Program-made: the position numbers and the translations under genes
Notes under the pieces: model-generated
Told to the model about the DNA's origin: nothing
The model's input: only the letters and a program-made list of their open reading frames with translations
Databases searched by the model: none
Shown here: positions 1-9,891 of the stretch, in pieces
Layout of the letters: every line of letters begins with the position of its first letter
Numbering within the stretch: the stretch's first letter is position 1
NCBI GenBank assembly: GCA_011799875.1
Contig: CM022300.1
Coordinates: 239,580,807 to 239,644,806 of the forward strand
Source: Thinopyrum elongatum
Lineage: Eukaryota; Streptophyta; Magnoliopsida; Poales; Poaceae
DNA: 64,000 bases
Reading direction: 5' to 3'

Positions 1-195
1 GGGCGCGACATTGCCCCAGCAGCGGCGACGAGGGCTTCTACTCGACAGCGCATCCCTCCTCCTCCGGATCCTGTGGTGATGGAACCCGCTGCGAGGGGAG
101 GAGGGAGGGGATGAGGTCGAGGTCGCCGTGCTACTCGAGGAGGAGGAGGGCGGGGCAGCGCCTTGGCTGCGTCCCCGCCGGCGGCTCCTCCCCCG

Positions 196-645
196 ATGGA
201 AGGCCACATCGGGGACCAACCTCGAGAGTTCATCATCAGGATGTACAAGCCCCTGTGTGGTCATCTTTGCCTTCCAACTCCCTTTGCGCGGGAGTTGGAG
301 CTCAAGCAACCGCGCGCTCTGAGGTTGCACATGAGGGGCTGTGGGAACGGCAGCATGTGGGTTGATGTCGACTTCCCTACCCCTCACGTCATGTACCTTC
401 GCCGTGGCTGGAAGACTTTCACCGATGCCCATGGCTTCTCAGAGGGGCACGTTCTCCAGTTCAAATTAATGGAGAGCGGCCTGGTCTCCTTCAAGATCTT
501 CGGACGCTCGGGAGGTTGCTTAGGGTGCTGCACGGAGAGCTCGACTTACGATGAAAGCTCCTCCTCGAGCAGAAGTGATGAGGAGGACAATGACGGCGAT
601 GACGATGGCAGCGGGCGGGGGAGCGACGACTCTGACTCCGGCTGA
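196..645 (+). CDS. Antisense additional ORF with plant B3 DNA-binding domain (REM-like)
   Basis: The first ATG of this open frame (196) gives 149 residues. Residues about 10-105 read as a B3 domain: a PxxFAREL-like start, a WVDVDF strand, the RRGWKTF core, FSEGHVLQFK and a final FKIFGRSGGC, matching the family pattern (GW..F...H.L..GD.L.F.....F.V.IF..SGC). The C-terminal 35 residues are a Ser/Asp/Glu-rich acidic tail. B3 proteins are plant nuclear DNA-binding factors. The ORF lies antisense to the Gypsy pol, between integrase and the missing 3' LTR, where Tat elements commonly carry extra ORFs. Frame 1 is also open from base 1 to a TGA at 112, and continues after the TGA at 643. The original protein may therefore have been longer, with both stops explained by CGA-to-TGA changes. 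It could instead be a captured or neighbouring host gene fragment. Confidence 0.75.
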   Translation: MEGHIGDQPREFIIRMYKPLCGHLCLPTPFARELELKQPRALRLHMRGCGNGSMWVDVDFPTPHVMYLRRGWKTFTDAHGFSEGHVLQFKLMESGLVSFKIFGRSGGCLGCCTESSTYDESSSSSRSDEEDNDGDDDGSGRGSDDSDSG

Positions 646-1008
646 TCGCCGCCCGCACCATCTTCATTAGGCGGCAGCACCATCATCTGCATCCGCATCT
701 CCTTCTCGGCAGCGCGATTTGCCGGGGAGTTGGATGCAGAGGTGGGGATTGTGCTCCCGGGCTCCTCCAGTAGTCCTCCAGTTGGACCCCGACAGGCTTC
801 CTCTCGGGATGCAGCTCCGTTAGCCCTGCCGTGTCCTGCTGGCCCTGGTGGTGGCGGTCGACGGGTCGCCTCCGCCATGCTCTCCATCGACGCGTTCCCC
901 GGTGCTCCCGCTCCCGTCGGGCTACTTCTCCCGGAGCCCGAGGGGGGCAGGCTGGGCTCCGGCCCAGGCACTCCTTTTGCCCTCCTCACCTTCGACGACC
1001 GTGCCTAG
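646..1008 (+). pseudogene. In-frame continuation of the B3 ORF beyond a TGA
   Basis: Immediately after the TGA at 643-645 the same frame stays open for another 120 codons to a TAG at 1006. The translation is Pro/Gly/Ser-rich with no recognised domain. An open GC-rich frame of this length in phase with the B3 domain suggests the TGA is secondary (CGA to TGA), but GC-rich DNA is often open by chance, so the link is inferred. Confidence 0.4.
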
Positions 1009-1816
1009 GAGGAGAGGGACAAGAAAGGGCATTACGGGGCACTTATCTTTTTTCAATCTTAAATCCGCAGGCACTTGCCAAATTTTAATTCAAATAATGT
1101 AATCTCTCGAGTCCATGTTTGTGTTCTGTAATGCTTGTACTTGTATCAGCATATTAATGAAAAAGATGAACCTTGCCGGGAACCCATGCATGTGTATGTC
1201 CATGCAGAGGTGAGATGCCTCTTTAGTGTAAATAAATGAGTTTTCCCCGGCAGGCTATCCTGCCAGCACCTTTTCTGTCTGCCGGAGAGCTGTGTCTACC
1301 GGGCAACAGGCAAAGGGGCCAGCCCCCCGCCAACTTCTTTTTTACCAAAGGCCACTACAACCATCTTGTCCGAAGCAACGTTCGAGTCAGGGATGGGAGC
1401 ACCTAAGTCTCAAAAGAGTGGCGGGGTTTTCTTATGCACAAGTTATAACTTACAGAACACTAATGGATAGGAGGTAGAACTTATCTGTTTGGCTTGCCGG
1501 GGATCGCAGTGCCGGGCAATCTTCTCAACTCCTTGTCAAAGCCAAGTTCACGGCAGGAACCTGCAGCTTCATGCGGATGAAAATGAATGCAGGATGCGAT
1601 CCTATCTATATGCATATGCAAATGCTCATGAAATGCTTATGCAGTGATCTTGGAATGCTCATGCATGCATGCAATTTTGGTCGGGGGCCCCCCACAGCGC
1701 TTCTTTATTTTCTCTTGCACAGGGTTATCGCCCTGGCTTTGTACAAAGAGTTACATGCAGCTGAGGCAAGGCCTGTACAAAAGGGTGGTTGCCGGGCAGG
1801 GCCCGACAGCCGCGCC
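1009..1816. other. Retrotransposon spacer between integrase and antisense ORF
   Basis: There is no credible coding sequence. The stretch holds repeated TTGCCGGG-type motifs (for example around 1170, 1238 and 1495) and a G/C run at about 1684-1696 that reads as a possible polypurine tract on the minus strand. It also has an ATGCATATGC-rich segment at 1600-1675. An internal polypurine tract ahead of extra ORFs is known in some Tat elements, but here it is only a possibility. Confidence 0.4.
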
Positions 1817-3555
1817 TTACGGGTAGAACTTGCGGAGATGCTCAATATTCCATGAGTTTTGCAACTGAATGCCATCTCCGGTCTCCAGACGGACTGCGCC
1901 AGGTCTGGTGACTCGTACTACCCGGTAAGGGCCTTCCCACTTTGGTGACAAATTGTTTGTACCCTTGGCGGACTGAACGCGCCTAAGGACAAGGTCACCT
2001 TCCTCAAAACACCGGGCGTGAACCCTGCGGCTATGATAGCGACGCAGGGCTTGCTGATAGCGTGCAGCACGCGTAGCAGCCCGGAGACGGTTCTCCTCGA
2101 GTAGCACAGCATCGTCATGCCAGTGCTGATCTTGCGCTACTTCATCATAGGCAAGCACTCGAGGTGACCCATAAATGAGTTCCGTGGGGATAACTGCTTC
2201 TGCCCCGTAGACCAGGGAGAAGGGAGTCTGCCCGGTAGCTCGGTTTGGTGTCGTTCCGAGGGACCAGAGAACTACCGGCAGCTCCTCGATCCACCGCCTG
2301 CCGTGCTTCTGCAGTGTATCAAAGGTTCTCGTCTTGAGTCCATGCAGCACTTCAGCGTTCACCCACTTAGCTTGCCCATTGCTCCGGGGGTGTGCCACAG
2401 AGGCAAATGAGATCTTGCATCCGAGGGCATGAACATATTGCATGAAGGCGCGGCTCGTGAACTGGGTGCCGTTGTCGGTAATGATCCTTGCCGGAACTCC
2501 AAAATGACACACCAATTCTTTCAAGAACTTGATAGCTGACTGAGCAGTCACCTTTCTCACGGTAGTCACTTCCGGCCACTTTGTAAACTTGTCGATAGCA
2601 ACGAACAAGAATTTAAAGCCCCCGATTGCTCGGGGGAAGGGGCCGAGGATATCGAGCCCCCAGACCGAAAATGGCCATGATAGAGGGATTGTTTGAAGAG
2701 CTTGGGCAGGCAGGTGGGTTTTCTTGGAATGGAACTGGCAGGCTTCACATTTGGTGACTAGCTCGACCGCATCTTGGAGGGCTGTGGGCCAATTGAATCC
2801 TTGCCGGAATGCTTTCCCAACTAGTGCCCTTCATCCAATGTGGGAGCCGCACATGCCTTTGTGTATCTCAGCCAGCAGTTCCTTTCCTTCTTCCCGGCAG
2901 ACACACATTAATTTCACACCGTTGGGCCTCCTTCTGTATAGAGTGTCATCGACAAACTGATACATACTGGCCCTCCGGGCTACTTTTTCAGCTTCATCTT
3001 GGTTGCCGGGAAGCTCTCTGGTTTGGAGGAAGTGGACAATGTGCCTTGCCCAAGTTGGAGCCTGGGGCTTGGCAACAAGGACTAGCAACACCTCCTCTGC
3101 TGCGGGAGCAAATGGCTCGTTCGCGGGGTCCATGGGCCCGGCTGGAGGGTGTGGTCCGGCAGACTGTGAGGAGTTGTTTCCGGCAGGGTCTCTGCCAGGA
3201 GCGGACGGCTCTACCGGGAGAGGCTTACCGGAGTCCAACTTTCTCCTTTTCTGGGCCATTGTTGCTGGGGATACGGAGGGCTGAGTGAGATGGAGAACAA
3301 AAGTCCCTGGTTCCACAGGGAGCTTCTGCGCAGCACACTTTGATAGATGATCAGCTATGCTGTTTTCCGCACGGGGTACGTGCTCTGTTTGCAATCTGTC
3401 AAAGTGCTCCTCCAATCTCCTCACTTCCTCGACGTATGCCTCCATCAATGGACTTTGGTAATCCTTGTTAACTTGTCTCACCACAAGCTGGGAATCTCCT
3501 TGAATGATCAGCTTCTTAATTCCCAATTCAGCTGCAATCCTGAGCCCGGCAAGGA
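1817..3555 (-). pseudogene. Pol: second RNase H (C-terminal half) and integrase
   Basis: The frame begins with the end of an archaeal-type RNase H (GDSQLVVRQVN, then ADHLSKCA), followed by a hydrophilic linker, a TLYRR..G motif and an integrase zinc-finger region (EIHKGMCGSHIG ... KCEACQ). The integrase core follows with GLDILGPFP (first catalytic Asp) and ITDNGTQF (second Asp). Exactly 35 residues after the second Asp, the expected catalytic Glu in NGQAE is Lys (NGQAK). The C-terminal part keeps GPYRV and the family ending WNIEHLRKFYP. There is one in-frame TGA near 2831. The integrase would be catalytically dead even without the upstream frameshift, because the D-D-35-E triad lacks its Glu. 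Confidence 0.9.
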
Positions 3556-5247
3556 GCCTTCATATTCTGCTGTGTTGTTGGTTGCTTCTTCCCGGGCAAA
3601 ATGCATTTGGACGACATACCTCAAGTGCTCCCCGGAGGGGGCAATAAGAAGCACACCAGCTCCTACACCTTGTAGGGAAAAAGCACCATCAAAATACATA
3701 ATCCATTCTTGGGGCGATTCCTTGCCGGGGGTAGCTGTCTCCGTCACTTCTTCATCAGGGGTTGGCGTCCATTCTGCAATAAACTCTGCCAATTCCCTGC
3801 TCTGAATAGTTGACGTGCTTTCAAACTTCAAACCAAAACTGGATAACTCCAAAGCCCACTCTACTATTCTGCCGGTAGCCTCCGGGTTTCGGAGTATCCA
3901 TTGCAACGGGAAACGAGTGAAAACCATGATCTCATGGGCTTGGAAGTAGTGGCGCAGTTTACTTGAGGCCATGATGAGACCAAAAATCAACTTTTGCACA
4001 CCAGAGTACCTTGATCTAGCCACCTGTAATAAGGAGCTGACGAAGTACACTGGGCGCTGCACCACTTTCTTCCTTGCCGCGTCCTTGGGGTTGCTCTCAT
4101 TGCCGTGCTCATTGCTGTCCTGATCCTTCTCTGACTCTGTCGATCTCTGCTCACTCTCTGCCTCATCCACTTCTCGCTGCGCTACCAAAGCTGCACTGAC
4201 TACTTGGTTGGTTGCTGCTAGGTACAGCAGCAATGACTCCTGGGGTTTGGGAGCGACCAAGGTAGGCACAGAGGATAAGTCGGCCTTCAACTCTTGCAAA
4301 GCTGCATCTGCTTCCGGCGTCCACTTCATGGGTCCTGCCTTCTTCAAAATTTTGAAGAACGGCAGGGCGCGCTCGGCAGACTTGGAGATGAATCTGCTTA
4401 GCGTGGCAACGCATCCTGTCAGACGCCTCACATCCTTAACTGCTCTTGGTGCTTGGATCTGCTCGATAGCCTTGATCTTGTCGGGATTGGCTTCGATCCC
4501 GCGATGGGATACAAAGAACCCAAGCAACTTACCGAAGGGAACACCAAATACACACTTCTCCGAGTTGAGCTTCAAATTGATTTTGCACAGATTAGCAAAC
4601 GTCTCCTCCAAATCTTGAATAAGGGTGGCTCTGTCCTTGGTCTTGACCACAATATCATCCATATAGGCTTCTATGTTTCTGTGCAACTGTGGCTCAAAAC
4701 CAATCTGGACTGCCCTTGCAAAAGTGGACCCGACACTCTTTAATCCGAATGGCATGTGGACAAAACAGTACGTACCACATGGAGTGATGAACGACGTCTT
4801 CTCTTCATCTTCCTTGGACATGAAGATCAGGTGATACCGAGAATACGCATCCAGAAAGGAGAGCAAATCACAACCTGAAGTGGAATCCACAATCTGATCA
4901 ATACGCGGCAAGGGAAACGGGTCCTTCGGGCAAGCCTTGTTGAGATCTCTGAAATCTTTGCAAAGCCTCCACTTCCCGTTAGCCTTCCGGACTACCACTG
5001 GGTTTGCCAACCACGTGGGATGCAGTACTCCTCTGACCAATCCAGCTGCCTCTAGTCTCTTGATCTCTTCTGCAATGAACTGCTACCTCTCCAAGGCCTG
5101 CTTCCGGACTTTCTGCTTGACAGGTCGGGCATGTGGGCAGACAGCAAGGTGGTGCTCGATTACCTCCCTGGGAACACCGGGGATATCAGATGGTTGCCAG
5201 GCAAACACATCGATATTCGCCCGCAGGAAGGCAATGAGCGCGCTTTC
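3556..5247 (-). pseudogene. Pol: reverse transcriptase and RNase H
   Basis: Reverse transcriptase is recognised by NPVVVRKANGKWRLCKDFRDLN, the MPFGLK motif and the catalytic AYMDDIVVK (YMDD at about 4654-4665). The connection region and first RNase H remnant follow (RPVYFVSSLL, LRHYFQ), then the start of the second RNase H (MYFDGAF ... NNTAEYE). The frame is open from the TAG at 5247 to 3508 except for a TAG near 5084 (expected CAG). Just after NTAEYE, at about 3553-3560, a one-base loss shifts the frame; the expected sequence LLAGLRIAAELGIKKL resumes in the next frame. The RT catalytic motif is intact, unlike the integrase. Confidence 0.9.
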
Positions 5248-6050
5248 CTATTTGTCATCGAGGGTAGCGTTGATAGTGAAAGTACCATCAACGCCAGCTA
5301 GCCCTGCCGGGACCTTCTTCACTTGGGGTGCAACGACCTTGGATCTCTTTCCATTGGAACACTCCGGCGTGTCATCAATGGGTGCCGTGCATTCGGTGGG
5401 GGCACGCTTCCCGGACTCTTTGCCGGAGTCCTTGCAATCCCTCTTCTTTCCTTTGCTTTCCTTAGCGGGAGCTGCTGCTGCCGCTGCCTCTGCTGCGACC
5501 GCATCCCGGTACATCTTGTCCACACAAATGATTGCATCCTTCTCATCTGATGGGATGGTGATGACTCCTAGTGGCCCAGGCATCTTCAAGGTGTTGTAGG
5601 CATAGTGAGATGCTGCCATGAACTTAGCCAGGGCCGGGCGTCCAAGAATCCCATTGTATGGCAGGGGGAGATCAACCACATCAAACACAATCCTCTCAGT
5701 CCAATAGTTTAGTTCTCCCCCAAACGTTACTGGCAACGTGATCTTTCCCTTAGGATGGATCCTGCGGGATTAACTCCTTGAAACGTGCCAGTAACCTCCA
5801 GCTCTTCCTCTGCTATCTGAAGCTTGCTGATAACTGCTGGGGAAATCAGATTCAACCCGGCCCCGCCGTCCACCAACATCTTCGTGACCTTGAGGTTGCG
5901 GATTTTTGGGGAGACCAACAATGGCAAACACCCTACCGCAGTGGTACGGCTAGGATGATCCTCCTCGTCAAAGATGATGGGCGTACGGGACCACTTCAGC
6001 GGCTTCCGGGCCTCGGGCGCTGGCTCCACGGCATTGACTTCTCACGCTCA
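5248..6050 (-). pseudogene. Aspartic protease region of the Tat-type element
   Basis: The retroviral-type aspartic protease motif VDGGAGLNLI sits at about 5850-5873, preceded by the family stretch RTPIIFDEEDHP and followed by NGILGRPALAKFMA, typical of Tat proteases. A one-base indel near 5757 (between GVNPAGSI and PKGKITLPVTFGG) moves the reading to another frame. TGA codons at about 6035-6050 precede NAVEPAP. The segment ends in a charged Lys/Ala-rich linker toward RT and a TAG at 5247 where CAG is expected. The product would cleave the gag-pol polyprotein if intact. Confidence 0.85.
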
Positions 6051-8182
6051 CCGCTTGAGTTGGCGGTGAGAGGTGTGTAGAGACGCACCCCCGTCAATGC
6101 ACAGGGCGCCGGTGGCCTGCTGAAACTCTTGCTCACTGGTTTTCTCTTCATCCCCTCCATCACTCTCATCACCACAGGCTTCCTTCTCTCAACCTCTGGC
6201 GGGTTTTCCTTGGTTCTGAAAGGGTTTGCCTGGGCGATTTACTTCACCACCTCGGCCCTTGCTGCCAGCAACTTTCTGGCCCTTTTCCTTGTCATGCTTC
6301 TCATACTCTGCTTTCTGTCTTTTGACAAGCTACTCAACCTGATAACACTCTTGAAGGTCGTGGCCCTTGGTCAAATGAATCTTGCAATATGGCCCATCAA
6401 CTTTCCCGGCTTTCTCGGCAGCAGCGGCTTCCCGGCAGTCAGCGCACACGGCAGCTTCCTTGCCGGGGGCCTCAGCTTTGGCCTTCTTGTCGGTACTACG
6501 CATACCCGATCCTTCAACAGTCATTACTGCCTTATCCCTTCGCTTCTTACTGCGCTTCTTGCTCTTCTTCTGACTGGTTGATTCATCCTCATCCTCGGAA
6601 TCAATATTGGTGCAATCTTCCTCTCCGAGCAACTTTCTTCCCTCCTCCATCCGAGCACACTTATCCACCAATGTGTAGAGCTCCTTCACAGTCTTGGGCA
6701 ATCATACATTCATCTTGGAACGAATCCGACGGTTTCGCACATTGGACTAGAAGGCGGCTTTCACGGTTTCCGGATGGATATTTGGGATATTTCTATGAAC
6801 TTTGCTGAATCTCTGTAAATACTTACGGAGGGTCTCTCCTTCCTTTTGTTGGAGAAGCTGCAAGTCGCTGGGTCGGCCCGGCTCTTGGTGGCCACCGGTA
6901 AAGGCACCGATGAACTCATGGCACAGGTCTGCCCATGACGAAATAGAGTTCTCCGGTAGGTGCATCAGCCAAGACCTCACATTGAACTTGAGGGCCAAAG
7001 GAAAGTAGTTGGCGAACACCTTCTCATCTCTTCCCCCGGCAGCCTAAACAGCGATGGTGCAGATGCTCAGGAACTCTGCCGGGTTCAGCCTCCCATCGTA
7101 CTTCTTAGGTATCTCTGGCTTGAACGTGCGAACGGACGGCCAACGGACTTGCTGCAGCTCACGGGTAAAGGCAAGGCAGCCAACCTCGAAAGGTAGGCAC
7201 CCGCCAATACCGAGCGCGGGCTCGTCGACGCCGGGGCCATCGCACCCATCGGTCCGGCGGAGGTCGTCGCGGCGTTGCTCGACAACGGCGTGCGTGTCTC
7301 CTCTCCGCCTATCCTCCGGGGCTCGTCGTTGGCCTGGACGCGCTCGAGGGTCAGAAGAGGCCATCGAGACGTCATCGGGATCTGGATTCTGTTGCGCTCG
7401 CGCTGGCTGCCGTGGCGGGGACTACACCATGGGGATGGCCCCTTCTGTATGGTCAGCAGCATGAGCCGTTGCTGTTGCTTGGGGCGGCCGTGGCGGGCCA
7501 GCTCGCCGTGAGCCCCCAGCTTCGGCGAAACCGCGCAGACTTTGGATGGTGGCACGCCATTCGTCCATTTGCTCGGCCGCTGGTGGAAACCTCAGCAGCA
7601 GCTGAGCCCGCGCATGGCCTCCGAGGCTGTACTTGGCATGGGTGATGATGAAGTCGATCGCTCTGTCGCTCGGCTCCTGACGGTGCCAGTGGCAACAGCA
7701 CTGCGCCCCCGCTGCTACGGGGCGACCACCTGGATGGCAGGGTGGTGCGGCGAAGGCGCTCGAGGGCTAGTGGCTCCGTCGGGCGCAGCGGCTTTGTCAA
7801 CCCGTCCCGGGGGAGGTGCACGCGCTGCGACCGCACCCGTGGTGGGAGCGGTCGGAGGGCGGTGATTCGCCCTGGCCCGAGCACCGTTGTTGCGGCTGTG
7901 CCCGTCGGCGAGCGGAAGGGGCGCAGATGGAGCAACCCCTTCACTCGGACCTTGTGGAGCGTGGCCGTCGGGATGTTGCTGATGCTGCTCTCCTCTGATG
8001 TCTCCTACTCCTGCGTCGGCTATGGGGGAAGTGGTGACGGTGCCACCTGCTCCTACCACATCCCCAGCAGCGTCCTCATCCTCGCGTGTCTCCGCACCCC
8101 CAGCAGCGTTAGAGGCCGCGGGCGGCGGAGCCTTCGAGGTGGAAGGATGAGCCAAAGAACCGGGTTTCTTCTTGGACGCCAT
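6051..8182 (-). pseudogene. gag of the Tat-type element
   Basis: The likely start is the ATG at 8182 (MASKKKPGS), followed by a long Pro/Ala/Gly-rich N-terminus. A frame change lies between about 7700 and 7800, after which the true frame reads IDFIITHAKYSLGG and QMDEWRATIQ. The capsid-like core contains VRWPSVRTFKPEIPKKYDG, NPAEFLSI, FPLALKFNVRSWLMHLP and EGETLRKYLQRF. A zinc-knuckle-like motif, CKIHLTKGHDLQEC, is at about 6336-6380. In-frame stops occur near 7425 (TAG), 7044 (TAG), 6747 (TAG), 6702 (TGA), 6330 (TAG) and 6190 (TGA). Each fits a CAG or CGA codon in the expected reading. Gag would form the virus-like particle. Confidence 0.85.
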
Positions 8183-8261
8183 TGTCGATGGCGTCGTCGA
8201 AGATGCTGATGGTGATGAAGGTGACACGCTACACACGCCTTCAGGTTCATGCAAGCGGTCC

Positions 8262-8280
8262 CCCTACGTGTCGCGCCAAA
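8262..8280 (-). other. Primer-binding site next to the 5' LTR
   Basis: On the minus strand TTTGGCGCGACACGTAGGGG follows the LTR end (...CGACA) after two bases and precedes the gag start. It has the position and TGGCGC-type start of a tRNA primer-binding site. Which tRNA primes is not determined. Confidence 0.55.
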
Positions 8281-8282
8281 GA

Positions 8283-9202
8283 TGTCGCGGGAAACCACGG
8301 CCACCTATGGGACCAGGAGGCCCCTTGCTGGTTTGGCAGGGGGGCGTCGCGTTGCACAAAGAGCAGACGAGCATGTGGCAGCAGGGCAGAGATCACACAT
8401 ACGTTTTTACCCAGGTTTGGGCCACCGTGAGGTGTAAAACCCTACTCCTGCTTTGGTGGATTGATGGTGGAAAGGTGGTGGTGTAGCGTAGTACACTTGC
8501 CCGGCAAGGGTTGCCTCAGGGCGGCAGTGGCTACGCGCGTATGGGGGTCTGAGTTACCCAACCTTCTAACCCTCTCTACGGTTGCCATGGGCCTCCTTTT
8601 ATAGATTAAGGGGTCACCACAATGGCAAAATAGTCATTATGCACTGATAAGATAGCAAACAGTGCTATCATACCTAACTCTGCGGGCTGACAGGGCGCAT
8701 TAAATGCACCGCTCAACGTCACGTCGTTGGTTGCCCGGCAAGGCTTGCCGGGCTATCTCGCCAGCTCCACGCCTGCTCGCTTGACACGTTGCAGGACTGG
8801 TGTCATCTGCAGGTGTTTACCATAGGGAGAGGCTGCCATGTGGTGAATGGCTGCCACTTAGTCACTCCGTGGTTTGACACCGCACTGATTGACGACGTGG
8901 GTCATGGTGGAGTAGTTGGTGAGGTGGTTTTGCCTCTGTGTGCCCCGGCAGGCCCTGCCGGGACGTCTTGGACGTCGTCCTCCGGGGGTGGCCTCGCCCC
9001 GTGCCGAGCTCGCCTGCCCAGCAAAGGAGGCCCTTCTCCTGATGGTGCCTCGCTTCTTTGGCTTGATCTTGGTCTCTCTGATCTGCATGTTAGTCCTTTG
9101 AACCTCTTAGTCCCTTGTATTCTGACTTGGGTTGGTGCTTCAATCTCATCCCCGTGCCTGTGCACAGTCTGGGCAATAGACCCAGGGTTTGCTGCACCGA
9201 CA
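8283..9202 (-). repeat. 5' LTR of the Tat-type retrotransposon
   Basis: On the plus strand it runs TGTCGCGGG ... CACCGACA, so on the element strand it begins TGTCGGTG and ends CCGCGACA with matching inverted ends. An alternative outer end is 9237 (…ATCACA). It contains a TATA box for minus-strand transcription at 8595-8603. It also holds two near-perfect hairpins with one-base loops, CCCGGCAAGGCTTGCCGGG near 8733 and CCCGGCAGGCCCTGCCGGG near 8943. No second copy is in the window, so the boundary cannot be confirmed by comparison. Confidence 0.7.
8595..8603 (-). promoter_or_regulatory. LTR TATA box
   Basis: The minus strand reads CTATAAAAGGAGG inside the 5' LTR, about 310 bases before its inner end. 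This is a good match to a plant TATA box and the expected position for the U3/R boundary of the element transcript. Confidence 0.6.
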
Positions 9203-9276
9203 GTGATCGAACGGCATTCCACGTCCCTATCATCACACCTGTGTAGCTGTAGCTGGGATTTGATGTTTCTGCGCTA

Positions 9277-9451
9277 CTACCTCCGTCCTGGTTGATGCAT
9301 GTAACTACAAATAATATCACTAGAAACTATGTTTAAATACGAATCCAATGATATAATTTTTGGTGACATGCATTATTATTTTCTTAGTTCAATATGTGGT
9401 CAAAGTTTGGCACAAAATATTAAGGGGACCAATAAATCAGGATGATGGTAG
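9277..9451. mobile_element. Stowaway-type MITE
   Basis: The 175-bp element has terminal inverted repeats CTACCTCCGTCCTGGTT and AATCAGGATGATGGTAG and is flanked on both sides by TA (9275-9276, 9452-9453), the Tc1/Mariner target duplication. It is non-coding. It shares its ends and an internal stretch (ATAATTTTTG.TGACATGCA) with the longer element at 13540-13766, so it is a shortened member of the same family. Confidence 0.8.
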
Positions 9452-9806
9452 TAAATTTCTACAAAATGCACATAATGGCCTAAATATGGTAAATGAACCC
9501 GGAGAAGTGCCAAATTTGAGCACGGTGCTTTGTAGGGTGCATGTTGATCGTAGAAAAAAAAGTCAACTGCCACATTAATTGAGTACTTTTGCAAACTACA
9601 AAAACAATATACCACCACGCCAGCGTCTGACCGCCCTGGTCCACCGAAACCCCTTCCCTCGCTCACGGTGCAAGCGACTACTCCGCGTTAACGACACCAC
9701 GGCCATCCATTTGTCCACCGCCCACATTAATGACACGCGGCTGCCGACGAACCTACTCCGGCACCAGCCCTCCATCCGTCTGCCGGGGCTCATTGCCATT
9801 CGCCCG

Positions 9807-9814
9807 CTATATTA
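9807..9814 (+). promoter_or_regulatory. TATA box upstream of a gene-family member
   Basis: CTATATTA lies about 80 bases before the ATG at 9892 in sequence matching the promoter of the related gene at 45962 (there CTATATAAAC). The shared upstream block starts with TTTGACCGCCCTGG-like sequence near 9625. Confidence 0.5.
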
Positions 9815-9891
9815 ACTTCAGCCCCAGCCATAGCCACAGACCCACAGTCATTCTCCTCCGGTCCCTTCCTTCTATCGGCACCACTCCAACC

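Larger units (their letters stand above)
1..9202 (-). mobile_element. Tat-type Ty3/Gypsy LTR retrotransposon, 3' LTR off-window
   Basis: Read on the minus strand the order is 5' LTR (8283-9202), primer-binding site, gag, protease, reverse transcriptase, RNase H, a second archaeal-type RNase H, integrase, then about 1.8 kb with an antisense ORF up to the window edge. The dual RNase H is the hallmark of the Tat lineage. No copy of the 5' LTR sequence occurs in 1-1816, so the 3' LTR must lie to the left or have been lost. The pol frame is broken by at least two indels and gag-pol carries many TAG/TGA stops, so this copy is inactive. The motif TTGCCGGG/CCCGGCAA recurs through the internal region and the LTR. 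Confidence 0.85.

Noticed and set aside
546..989. Minus-strand frame of 147 codons opposite the B3 gene
   Set aside because: Ser/Pro-rich shadow of GC-rich coding sequence, no domain.
3003..3284. Plus-strand frames over pol (also 4208-4618, 4937-5599, 6129-6581, 7742-8209)
   Set aside because: All lie opposite recognised gag-pol domains and have no family features of their own.
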